Shown: one piece after another, positions 16,508 through 23,536 of the stretch
How positions within the stretch are numbered: position 1 is the first letter of the stretch
Layout of the letters: each line of letters opens with the position of its first letter
Assembly (NCBI GenBank): GCA_040002845.1
Contig: JBDUDR010000020.1
Span: 1-28,335 of the forward strand
Direction: 5' to 3'
Source of the DNA: JBDUDR01 sp040002845
GTDB lineage: Bacteria; Actinomycetota; Actinomycetes; Propionibacteriales; Nocardioidaceae
Length of the DNA stretch: 28,335 bases
Notes under the pieces: generated by a model
The model's database searches: none
What the model saw: the letters and a program-made list of their open reading frames with translations, nothing else
Told to the model about the DNA's origin: nothing
Made by a program: the position numbers and the translations under genes

Positions 16508-17230
16508 GTGTTCTACTGGCTGCTGAAGTGGGTCCTGGTGGGCCCGCTGCTCCGGCTCGTCTTCCGACCCAAGATCGAGGGCGTTGAGAACGTGCCCGAC
16601 GAGGGTCCGGCGATCCTGGCCAGCAACCATCTCTCCTACGCCGACTGGCTGTTCATGCCGCTCACCTTGTCGCGCCGGGTCACGTTCGTGGCCAAGGCCG
16701 AATACTTCACCGGAACGGGCATCAAGGGCTGGCTGCAACGGACGTTCTTCTTCGGTGCCGGTCAGGTGCCGATCGATCGCTCCGGTGGCCGGGCGAGTGA
16801 GGGGGCGATCCTTTCCGGGCTGAAGATCCTGCGCAACGGGGACTTGTTCGGCATCTACCCGGAGGGCACACGCTCCTTCGACGGACGCCTCTACCGGGGC
16901 AAGACAGGCATTGCCAGGATGGCGCTGGAGGCGCACGTCCCGGTCATTCCGGTCGCGGTCATCGGCACCGACGTGGTTGCGCCTCCCGGGAAGGTGTTCG
17001 GGCGGATCAGCCGACCCCATGTGGTCTTCGGGAAGCCTCTGGACTTCTCGCGGTACGAGGGCATGGAGAACGACCGCTACGTACTGAGATCGATCACCGA
17101 CGAGATCATGTACGAGATCATGGAGCTGTCCGGTCAGGAGTACGTGGACGTCTACGCCTCCCGGGCTCGCGACGAGGCCAAGCGGGCGGGTTCCTCGCGA
17201 CCGGCCAGCGGGCCCGAGCAGGCCCGCTGA
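16508..17230 (+). CDS. PlsC-type 1-acylglycerol-3-phosphate O-acyltransferase (Rv2182c family)
   Basis: 240 residues, close in length and sequence to M. tuberculosis Rv2182c. The acyltransferase motifs are NHLSYAD (Asn40, His41, Asp46), FFGAGQVPIDRSGG, YPEGTRS (EGTR 119-122) and PVIPVAVIGTD. It should transfer an acyl chain to lysophosphatidic acid or a related lysolipid at the inner membrane. GTG 16508 is set by GGGAGGTG at 16496-16503; the upstream ATG-like frame from 16457 lies on the promoter. The 3' end of the gene forms a strong hairpin. In mycobacteria this gene belongs to the same cluster as the ArsA-like and SRPBCC genes, but here ROK kinases and an oxidase-assembly operon have come between. 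Confidence 0.9.
   Translation: MFYWLLKWVLVGPLLRLVFRPKIEGVENVPDEGPAILASNHLSYADWLFMPLTLSRRVTFVAKAEYFTGTGIKGWLQRTFFFGAGQVPIDRSGGRASEGAILSGLKILRNGDLFGIYPEGTRSFDGRLYRGKTGIARMALEAHVPVIPVAVIGTDVVAPPGKVFGRISRPHVVFGKPLDFSRYEGMENDRYVLRSITDEIMYEIMELSGQEYVDVYASRARDEAKRAGSSRPASGPEQAR
17206..17229 (+). terminator. hairpin terminator at the end of the plsC-like gene
   Basis: CAGCGGGCC (17206-17214) and GGCCCGCTG (17221-17229) form a perfect nine-pair GC stem with a six-base loop, ending inside the stop codon. Right after it, a perfect 12-base palindrome TGACGCGCGTCA (17228-17239) contains the stop codons of both convergent genes. There is no U tract, as is common in actinobacteria. Confidence 0.5.
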
Positions 17231-17236
17231 CGCGCG

Positions 17237-18061
17237 TCATCTCACCCCGACAGCCTGCTTGCGCAGCTCGTTGAGGACGTGGACGTCGATGAACCCGTCC
17301 TTCACCCGCATCTCGTAGTTCTCCGTGCCGACCCACGCATCGAGGTCTGGCTGCCCCAACGCGGCGACGTGCTCTGCGATCTCCGCTGCCACGTCTCCTT
17401 CGATCGCGACCAGGTCCTCAGGGTCGGGGGGGTCGAACAGCATGTGGTGTATCCCCAGCAGGCGGTGGAGCTCGCCGCAGGGGTCCGGATGGTCGTCCAC
17501 CCGCAGGTTCGCGAGCACGTCGTCATTGTGCTCGTATCCGGCCTCCGCTTGCACGACCAGCAGCGCCGCGCTCTGGCGTCCTCGCCGGTCGCCGCCAGCC
17601 GCATCCCCGGCTGACAAGGCGATCAGCAGCCGCTCCGAGAGGGCGGTGGCTGGATCGGTCTCCAGCCAGGCCCCGTGCACGGCATGCACGACCTCGGGGC
17701 CGACCAGGATGTTGCCCTGGATCGCGACCCCGTCATCCGTCACCCCGCCTGCCCAGTCGAGGCACCTGGAGCCCGTAAAGGTGGCTGCTCCGCCGAGCAG
17801 ATCGACGATGCCCAACTGTCGCTCGTCACGTCCTTGGTCTGCCGAGGTGAGCGCCCCTACGACTGCTTCGGCCGACTGCCCGCCGGCAAGCATCGCGAGC
17901 CCGTCGGTCTTGTATGCCGTGTTTGCCAGCGCCTGGGTGGCGATCGCCCCGACCCCGGCCCGCGCGGCGGGTACGACTGCTCCGACTCCCAGGAACTTCG
18001 ATGCGGTGGCGACTCCCCATGTCTCGCCGTCGGCGGACCGAGCCACGATCGAGAAGGTCAT
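17237..18061 (-). CDS. DUF1028 domain protein
   Basis: 274 residues beginning MTFSIVARSADGETWGVATASKF, the typical DUF1028 start, with GVGAIATQALAN and a GVAIQGNILVG motif. The domain is related to Ntn-type hydrolases, but no enzymatic function is established. The C-terminal 90 residues hold a segment resembling the peptidoglycan-binding-like extension often seen in this family (VDDHPDPCGELHRLL). Start ATG 18061. Convergent with plsC by six bases; divergent from the AbiEii-type gene. Confidence 0.88.
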   Translation of the reverse strand: MTFSIVARSADGETWGVATASKFLGVGAVVPAARAGVGAIATQALANTAYKTDGLAMLAGGQSAEAVVGALTSADQGRDERQLGIVDLLGGAATFTGSRCLDWAGGVTDDGVAIQGNILVGPEVVHAVHGAWLETDPATALSERLLIALSAGDAAGGDRRGRQSAALLVVQAEAGYEHNDDVLANLRVDDHPDPCGELHRLLGIHHMLFDPPDPEDLVAIEGDVAAEIAEHVAALGQPDLDAWVGTENYEMRVKDGFIDVHVLNELRKQAVGVR

Positions 18062-18209
18062 GGCGGCAACCTAGTCCTCCCAGGTCCGGCCGGGCTAGCG
18101 CGGATCCTACTCGTGCAGGCACGCTTGCGGGCGGCCTCGAACCGTTTGCAGGGGGTCTGGATCCAGTCGTACGTCGGTCTTGCGTCCTCGATTAGGGTGG
18201 GGACTCACC

Positions 18210-18962
18210 ATGCTGGACCCCACCGAAGCAGCGGCAGTGGCGGCGCAGTTCGGAGTCGGAGACCCCGAGGTGCGCCGAGATCATCTGATGTCCCACCTTC
18301 TCGGAGCGCTGGCCGGCAACCTTGCCGAGGAGGTCGTGTTCCTCGGGGGCACTGCCCTGGCACGTACCCACCTGCCCAACGGCCGCCTCAGTGAGGATCT
18401 GGACCTGGTGGCCCGGGGTAAGCGCGCAAGCGTGGCGAGCGTGATCGAACGCGTCCTCGCGACCGGAGCCCGTCGCGACTACGGTCGACTCAGCTGGCAG
18501 CCACGGTTGTCCGCCGGGCCCGATGTGGATTCGGCGATGTTGGTCGCTGCTGATGGTCTCGCCGTCCGCGTACAGCTCTTGGATGCGACTCATGTCCCGC
18601 AGTGGCCGACCGAACAGCGCCAGCTCCTGCAGCGGTACTCCGATGCGCCGCCAACCAGGCTGCGGGTGCCCACGCTGGCGTCCTTCGTCGCCTCGAAGAC
18701 CGCCGCCTGGGCCGACGACCGGCAGCCTCGTGACCTCTACGACCTGTGGGGACTGGCAAGCATCGGTGCCATCGACGAAGCCGCACAGGATCTGTACATC
18801 AGGCTCGGCCCGTCGGGAGAACCACCCGGCCGGTCGTTGTTCGGCGAACCGCCGGACGACGAGTCCTGGAAGGAACAGCTCAGTGGGGAGACGCGCCTAC
18901 TGGTCGGACCCGTCGAGGCGGCGTCACAGGTGCGCGACGCATGGAGTTCGCTGTCGGCCTAG
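18210..18962 (+). CDS. AbiEii/MenT-like nucleotidyltransferase without visible partner
   Basis: 250 residues. The nucleotidyltransferase core motif is present: LGGTAL (residues 45-50), and the two metal-binding aspartates in SEDLDL (61-66). A later conserved motif, ASKTAAWADDRQPRDLYDLWGL-like (about 155-176), matches the Lys/Arg-Asp motif of AbiEii toxins. This family includes AbiEii and MenT toxins, some of which modify tRNA ends. ATG 18210 follows AGGGTGGGGA. AbiEii is normally encoded with an AbiEi antitoxin directly upstream; here the upstream gene is DUF1028 on the other strand and the downstream one a membrane protein, also on the other strand. It may be a domesticated or differently controlled enzyme. 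Confidence 0.82.
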   Translation: MLDPTEAAAVAAQFGVGDPEVRRDHLMSHLLGALAGNLAEEVVFLGGTALARTHLPNGRLSEDLDLVARGKRASVASVIERVLATGARRDYGRLSWQPRLSAGPDVDSAMLVAADGLAVRVQLLDATHVPQWPTEQRQLLQRYSDAPPTRLRVPTLASFVASKTAAWADDRQPRDLYDLWGLASIGAIDEAAQDLYIRLGPSGEPPGRSLFGEPPDDESWKEQLSGETRLLVGPVEAASQVRDAWSSLSA

Positions 18963-18985
18963 CTGTGTAACATCCAGTCGCAACC

Positions 18986-19465
18986 TCAGCACTGGGCACG
19001 GGTGCCTGTTGGCGCGCGCGTCGTACCGCCTGTTCTCGGTCGCTTCAGATTGTTGATCGCGTGCTTAGCCAGCCCGACAACCTTGTCCACCAAGTACGCC
19101 GTGGCCCCGATCGCGACCAGCCCCCCGATCAGGATCAGGAGTGCTCCAACAGTCCACATTCGGTCCGCCGCCGGGTCCCGGACCGCGATGAAACCGAAGC
19201 AGGCAGTTGCCACTATCGGTATGACGGCGGTTGCGGTTCGTGGTTGTCCCAACGAACCGACCACGCCGGCCAACAGAACGAGCGTGATGGCAAGTCCCAC
19301 CACCTGCCAGGTCTGATAGGGGCCGATCCGGTGCCCGTGCTGGCCGACTGTTGGGTCGGTGCTCACACCGACCCAGGACAGGTAGGCCACCACAGTGGCG
19401 ACCGCGGTCGAGGCGGCGCACACGAGGACGGGGGGTGTCTGGCGACGCGGGTATCCAGCATCCAT
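18986..19465 (-). CDS. four-helix membrane protein of unknown function
   Basis: 159 residues with four hydrophobic helices (about 12-33, 51-72, 78-96 and 103-125) and a basic C-terminal tail rich in Arg and Thr. ATG 19465 has a GGGAGC ribosome-binding site. No catalytic motif or family that I recognise. It stands alone, divergent from the antiporter. Confidence 0.65.
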   Translation of the reverse strand: MDAGYPRRQTPPVLVCAASTAVATVVAYLSWVGVSTDPTVGQHGHRIGPYQTWQVVGLAITLVLLAGVVGSLGQPRTATAVIPIVATACFGFIAVRDPAADRMWTVGALLILIGGLVAIGATAYLVDKVVGLAKHAINNLKRPRTGGTTRAPTGTRAQC

Positions 19466-19606
19466 GTTCGCTCCCGGGTGGTCTGGTGTGACCCGATCAG
19501 GATGAGTGCGTCAGCAGGTTCAGGCTACGATCCCGCGGACATGAGTCGTGGTGACATGCGTTCAGTGTGCCATCGACTCGTGACCCTGCGCGAACGTGTC
19601 CAGACT

Positions 19607-19620
19607 CCTTGTGCACAAGG
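19607..19620. promoter_or_regulatory. 14-base perfect palindrome upstream of the antiporter gene
   Basis: CCTTGTGCACAAGG is a perfect palindrome about 55 bases before the antiporter start, followed by a -10-like TAGGGT at 19643-19648. The position and symmetry fit an operator for a dimeric repressor or activator. The interval 19466-19673 otherwise shows no gene. Confidence 0.4.
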
Positions 19621-19673
19621 GCGTCAGCAGTTGCTCCGGTCATAGGGTCGGGGCCGATTGAGCGGTGGCGATC

Positions 19674-20888
19674 ATGCCCGATGTCGAGTTCGTGAACCTG
19701 TTCGCGGTGTCCCTGATCGCGTTCGCTGCGCCGCTGTTGCTGGGGTTCGTGCCCGCCTTGCGCATCCCGGCTGTCGTCGTCGAGATCGTCGCCGGTGTCG
19801 TCGTCGGTCCCGGTGGGCTGGATCTGGTGAGCATTGACCTTCCCGTGCAGATCATGGCGTTGGTGGGGCTCGCATTCCTGTTGTTTCTCGCTGGGTTGGA
19901 GATCGATGTACACAGGCTGCGTGGAGGCGTGCTGCGGCTGGCCCTGATCGGCTATGTGGTCACGCTGGTGCTGGGAACGGCCGGCGGCGTCGGATTCGAT
20001 GCGCTGGGCTGGGTCGACAGCCCGCTACTGTTGGCCGTGACCCTGTCTGCCACGTCACTCGGGCTGATCGTGCCGGTTCTCAAGGACGCCGGCCGAGCAG
20101 ACAGCGACGTCGGGCAGGTCACCATCGCATCGAGCTCAGTCGCCGACTTCGCGGCAGTCGTGCTGCTGTCGTTGCTGTTCTCCACCTCTGGCGGCAGCAC
20201 CGGAGGGCGACTGGTCCTGCTCGGCGGTTTCGCGGTGCTGGTCGCGGTCACCGGTCTGGTGGTGGCAGCCGCGGGGCGATCGAGACCGCTGGGCGAGGTG
20301 CTCGTCCGGTTGCAAGACAGCACCGCAGAGATCCGAGTGCGCGCAGCAGTGGCGCTGTTGGTCGCATTCGTGGCATTAGCCGAGAGGTTCGGTCTCGAGA
20401 GCATCCTCGGCGCGTTCCTCGCCGGGGCTGTGGTCGGACTGGTGGACCGGGACACCTCCTCGCATCCGTTCTTCCGTGCCAAGCTGGACGCCATCGGGTA
20501 CGGCTTCGCCATTCCGGTCTTCTTCGTCACCAGCGGCCTCCGTTTGGATCTCGGAGGTCTGTTCGCCAGCCCGGCCGCGCTGGCCAGAGTGCCGATCTTC
20601 CTGCTCGCGTTGCTGGTCGTGCGAGGGGTACCCGCGTTGTTGTACGCGCAGACACTCGGCCGCCGGGAGGCATTCGCGGCCGGGTTGCTGCAGGCCACCT
20701 CGCTGCCGTTCATCGTCACGGCGACCCAGATCGGCGTGATCGTTGGGCTTCTCGAACCGGTTACGGCAGCGGCGCTGACCACCGCGGGGCTGCTCTCCGT
20801 ACTGATCTTTCCTGCTGCCGCGCTGGCATTGCTTCGTTCGCAGCACGCACCGGCCGCGGAGGCGCGGCCAGACTCAGCGGTCGACTAG
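19674..20888 (+). CDS. CPA2 family cation:proton antiporter (KefB/NapA type)
   Basis: 404 residues from ATG 19674 (GTG 19665 also possible), with about 12 hydrophobic helices. Family blocks are visible: PAVVVEIVAGVVVGPGGLDL, FLLFLAGLEIDVHRLR with the conserved Glu/Asp, VTLSATSLGLIVPVLKD, and ESILGAFLAGAVVGLVDRD. There is no C-terminal TrkA-N (RCK) domain, so it is a bare transporter core exchanging Na+ or K+ for protons. The last bases CTAG (20885-20888) carry the stop codons of this gene and of the convergent VOC gene at once. A palindrome upstream suggests control. Confidence 0.88.
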   Translation: MPDVEFVNLFAVSLIAFAAPLLLGFVPALRIPAVVVEIVAGVVVGPGGLDLVSIDLPVQIMALVGLAFLLFLAGLEIDVHRLRGGVLRLALIGYVVTLVLGTAGGVGFDALGWVDSPLLLAVTLSATSLGLIVPVLKDAGRADSDVGQVTIASSSVADFAAVVLLSLLFSTSGGSTGGRLVLLGGFAVLVAVTGLVVAAAGRSRPLGEVLVRLQDSTAEIRVRAAVALLVAFVALAERFGLESILGAFLAGAVVGLVDRDTSSHPFFRAKLDAIGYGFAIPVFFVTSGLRLDLGGLFASPAALARVPIFLLALLVVRGVPALLYAQTLGRREAFAAGLLQATSLPFIVTATQIGVIVGLLEPVTAAALTTAGLLSVLIFPAAALALLRSQHAPAAEARPDSAVD

Positions 20889-21295
20889 CCCGGCGGGGGT
20901 GGCCCATGGTCAGGATCGGCGCTCACGCAGAACTCGTTTCCCTCCGGATCGGTCATCACCTGCCACCAGATCCCGATCGTGTCGAGAAACTGGGTCATGG
21001 GGGAGCCCACCCGGGTCGCCCCGAGTGCCTCGAGCTCGGCGACCAGAGCTGGCACGCCCATGTCGGCTGGCGGGTGAATGTCGACGTGCATGCGGTTCTT
21101 GCCGATGCGCTCCTCGGGCACTGCCTGGAGGATGAACACGGGGCCGTCGGGTGATTCCCCGGTCGGCACCAGGACCTGGTACCCCGACGGCGGCGCGTCG
21201 ACGGCGCGATAACGCAGCGCCGTGGTCCAGAAGTCCACCAGTGAGTCGGGGTCCTTGCAGTCGAGCACGAGGGATAGACGCATGATGGAATTCAT
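20885..21295 (-). CDS. VOC family (glyoxalase-like) protein
   Basis: 136 residues with the two-module VOC fold: MRLSLVLDCKDPDSLVDFWTTALRY, then a MHVDIH metal-site strand, and the closing MTDPEGNEFCVSAD. The family covers glyoxalases, antibiotic-binding proteins and dioxygenases; the Glyoxalase_6-like pattern gives no substrate. ATG 21295 or ATG 21283 could be the start; neither has a clear ribosome-binding site. It follows the VOC-SLOG fusion gene by 33 bases on the same strand and resembles that gene's VOC half, so the pair probably arose by duplication and is co-transcribed. Confidence 0.82.
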   Translation of the reverse strand: MNSIMRLSLVLDCKDPDSLVDFWTTALRYRAVDAPPSGYQVLVPTGESPDGPVFILQAVPEERIGKNRMHVDIHPPADMGVPALVAELEALGATRVGSPMTQFLDTIGIWWQVMTDPEGNEFCVSADPDHGPPPPG

Positions 21296-21328
21296 ACCGC
21301 GATCAGCGATGGTCGCGGCGCCCGCCCG

Positions 21329-22153
21329 TCAGGAGCATCGTGCCAACAGCTCATCCACCGCATCGGGCACCTGGTCGTGGTGGATGATGCCGGGCTCGGG
21401 CAGCGCCCATCCCGCCAGCGACACCACGGGGATATTGGTGCGGATTGCGAGTGCAATCTCGCTGAGCGTCCCCCAGCTGCCGCCGATGGCCAGCACGCCA
21501 TCGGCGGACCTGACGATCAGGCCGTTGCGCAGCTCGCCCAGCCCGGTGGGGATGGCAACCGCGAGGCTTCGATGCGCCTGCGATCGGTCAGCACCTGCCA
21601 AGATGCCAACGCAGGTGCCGCCCGCTGACGCGACTCCGTCCGCGACCGCCGCCATCACGCCGGACCCTCCTCCGCAGACGACGACTGCCCCACGGCGAGC
21701 AAGCAGCTGGCCTGCCTCGAACGCCATCTCCAGGAGTTGGGCTGGCTCGGGGAGGGTCACGAGAGAGCCCTCGCTGGGCCCGACCACGGCGACGTACGGA
21801 ACCGGCCTAGGGAACACCGCACAGATACAGAACTCGTTGCCCTCCGGGTCTCGCATCACGACATAGTCATCCCCCCGCTCGCTGTCGCGCACGAACTGGG
21901 CGCCGAGCTCCTCGAGCCGACGGACCTCCCCCGGCTGATCGTCGGTGTAGAGATCCAGATGCATCTGATCGCGAGCGGTCACCGGGGCGTCGGCAAGCTG
22001 CAAGGACAGGTTTACCCTGGCGCCTCGAAGCACCCGAAAGTCATCTTCGGGCAACTCGGAGCTCGGCGTCAGCCCCAACGCTGTGGACCAGAACGCTGTC
22101 ATCGTCTCGAGGTCGGAGCAGTTGATCACGGTGCTCCCAAGGCGCAAGTTCAT
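21329..22153 (-). CDS. VOC domain fused to a TIGR00725-type SLOG (LOG-like) domain
   Basis: 274 residues in one uninterrupted frame. Residues 1-115 form a VOC domain (MNLRLGSTVINCSDLETMTAFW, MHLDLY, MRDPEGNEFCICA). Residues about 120-274 form a SLOG domain like TIGR00725 proteins: YVAVVGPSEG, VVVCGGGSGVMAAVADG, RNGLIVRSADGVLAIGGSWGTLSEI. The GGSWGTLSE motif is the nucleotide-phosphate-binding loop of the LOG/DprA superfamily, which binds or cleaves nucleotide derivatives. ATG 22153 is used because the VOC fold starts there; the open frame beyond it runs through the 21-base repeats and is not coding. I know the two domains as separate proteins, and the fusion is unusual. It is divergent from the lyase. 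Confidence 0.85.
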   Translation of the reverse strand: MNLRLGSTVINCSDLETMTAFWSTALGLTPSSELPEDDFRVLRGARVNLSLQLADAPVTARDQMHLDLYTDDQPGEVRRLEELGAQFVRDSERGDDYVVMRDPEGNEFCICAVFPRPVPYVAVVGPSEGSLVTLPEPAQLLEMAFEAGQLLARRGAVVVCGGGSGVMAAVADGVASAGGTCVGILAGADRSQAHRSLAVAIPTGLGELRNGLIVRSADGVLAIGGSWGTLSEIALAIRTNIPVVSLAGWALPEPGIIHHDQVPDAVDELLARCS

Positions 22154-22186
22154 GGCCAAAGTCTGGCAGCGGCGTCGCCCTCCCGC

Positions 22187-22253
22187 GATCCGACACTTAT
22201 TCGGCGCGATCCGACACTTATTCCCGTCGGTCGGGGAATGTGTGTCGGATGGG
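22187..22253. repeat. 21-nt-period repeat cluster, left (three units)
   Basis: Two units in minus orientation, GATCCGACACTTATTC (22187-22202 and 22208-22223), start exactly 21 bases apart. A third unit in plus orientation, GGGGAATGTGTGTCGGATGGG (22233-22252 region), follows. Units two and three can fold into a hairpin of about 15 pairs with two mismatches. The cluster fills the gap between the divergent VOC-SLOG and lyase genes. The same core, AAGTGTCGGA, recurs at 23488-23536. Confidence 0.8.
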
Positions 22254-22290
22254 CGATGCGCTGGGGAGGCGGACAGGTGAGGATAGCGGC

Positions 22291-23466
22291 ATGGACCGAC
22301 CAAGGGATCAGCAGAACACGACGGAGCACAGCTTGCCCGTCGCTGACGAGCTGAGCATGGCGCTCGATGAAGAGGCTGCGCTCACCGAGCGCAGCCGGCG
22401 CGCGCTCATGGCGGCCACCCGCTGGCTGCCGGGCATGATGTTGCCGTCGACCGATGGGACGTTGCAGGAGCTCGCCGCCGAGGCTCGTGATCTCGGCCCC
22501 GACCTCGGCTGGGATCGGTACGGTGAGCACGGCCCGGTCGCCGAGGTGGAGAAACGAGTGACCGAGCTCCTTGACAAGCCGGCAGCCGCGATGTTCCCCA
22601 GCGGCATCATGGCCCAGCAGAGCGTCCTGCGCACCTGGGCCGACCGGCAGGGTTCGCGCCGAGTCGCGATTCCACAACTGTCTCACCTGCTGGTGCATGA
22701 GATGGATGGACCACAGTTGCTCAATGGGTTCATCTACGAACGACTCACCCACGGAGAGCGTCAACCCACGGTGGCGGACCTCAAGGCGATTCCCGGCGAA
22801 CTGGGGGCCGTGCTCATCGAGCTACCGCTGCGCGACGGGGGGTACAAACTCCCAACCTGGGATGAGCTGGTGGCTCTGTCCCAGGCATGTCGCGACCGAG
22901 GCGTTCCGCTGCACGTCGACGGCGCTCGCTTGTGGGAGTCCGCTCCGCATCTTCGGCACAGCCTCGCGGAGGTTGCGGCTCTCGCTGACACTGCGTACGT
23001 GTCCTTCTACAAGGGACTCGGTGGGCTCGCGGGGGCCGCCGTGGCCGGTCCCGAAGACGTGATCGAAGAGGCTCGGCGCTGGCGGACCAGGCATGGCGGG
23101 ACGTTGTTCTCCATGCTGCCGTACGCCCTGGCCGCGCTTCGTGGCATGCGCGAGCAGTTGCCGCGGATGGCTGAATATCACCAGGGCGCAGTCGACCTCG
23201 CGGCGTTGCTCCAGGAAAGGGGCCTCCGCGTGTCTCCGGACCCGCCGCACACAAACGCGTTCCGGCTCTTCGTCGAGGGGACGGCCGACGCGATCAACGA
23301 GCGACGGCTTGCCGCCATGGAGCAGGACAAGGTGGTCTTGTGCTGGACCTTTTCGGACGCAACGACGCCTGGCTGGTCGTGGGTCGAGTTCAACGTCGGG
23401 CCGGCGACGATGGAGTGGGATCTGAAGGAGGCCGCCGACGCCATGGTCGAACTGTTGGCTGGATGA
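22291..23466 (+). CDS. threonine aldolase family PLP-dependent beta-eliminating lyase
   Basis: 391 residues. It shows the fold-type I PLP layout: FPSGIMAQQSVLRTW near the cofactor ring, LHVDGARLWES with the conserved Asp and Arg, and the Schiff-base lysine Lys241 in VSFYKGLGG, which is typical of low-specificity threonine aldolases. These cleave threonine to glycine and acetaldehyde, or act on related beta-hydroxy amino acids. ATG 22291 is chosen for GGTGAGGAT six bases upstream; in-frame GTG/ATG codons at 22240-22249 fall in the repeat. The gene is bracketed by two clusters of the AAGTGTCGGA repeat, so it may have moved as a unit, or the repeats may be regulatory. Confidence 0.88.
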   Translation: MDRPRDQQNTTEHSLPVADELSMALDEEAALTERSRRALMAATRWLPGMMLPSTDGTLQELAAEARDLGPDLGWDRYGEHGPVAEVEKRVTELLDKPAAAMFPSGIMAQQSVLRTWADRQGSRRVAIPQLSHLLVHEMDGPQLLNGFIYERLTHGERQPTVADLKAIPGELGAVLIELPLRDGGYKLPTWDELVALSQACRDRGVPLHVDGARLWESAPHLRHSLAEVAALADTAYVSFYKGLGGLAGAAVAGPEDVIEEARRWRTRHGGTLFSMLPYALAALRGMREQLPRMAEYHQGAVDLAALLQERGLRVSPDPPHTNAFRLFVEGTADAINERRLAAMEQDKVVLCWTFSDATTPGWSWVEFNVGPATMEWDLKEAADAMVELLAG

Positions 23467-23487
23467 GCGTCCGTTGGGCTGCCCCGT

Positions 23488-23536
23488 CGTCGGATGGGCG
23501 GAACAAGTGTCGGACGGCGGGGAATAAGTGTCGGAT
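23488..23536. repeat. 21-nt-period repeat cluster, right (two units plus a half unit)
   Basis: GGAACAAGTGTCGGAC (23500-23515) and GGAATAAGTGTCGGAT (23521-23536) start 21 bases apart, both in plus orientation. A partial unit, GTCGGATGGG, precedes them at about 23489-23498, again one period away. The last unit contains the ATG of the following lipoprotein gene. The cluster begins just 22 bases after the lyase stop. Confidence 0.8.

Noticed and set aside
16316..17020. Upstream extension of the alpha/beta hydrolase frame
   Set aside because: It is antisense to the PlsC-type gene and its promoter and adds no recognisable domain; relatives begin near MLDMAVKPG.
18210..18962. Complete AbiE phage-defence operon
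   Set aside because: There is no AbiEi-type helix-turn-helix antitoxin gene on the same strand on either side, so only the nucleotidyltransferase is supported.
22187..23536. CRISPR array
   Set aside because: The repeats are short, 21 bases start to start with only about 5 bases between cores, are in both orientations, and have no cas genes nearby.
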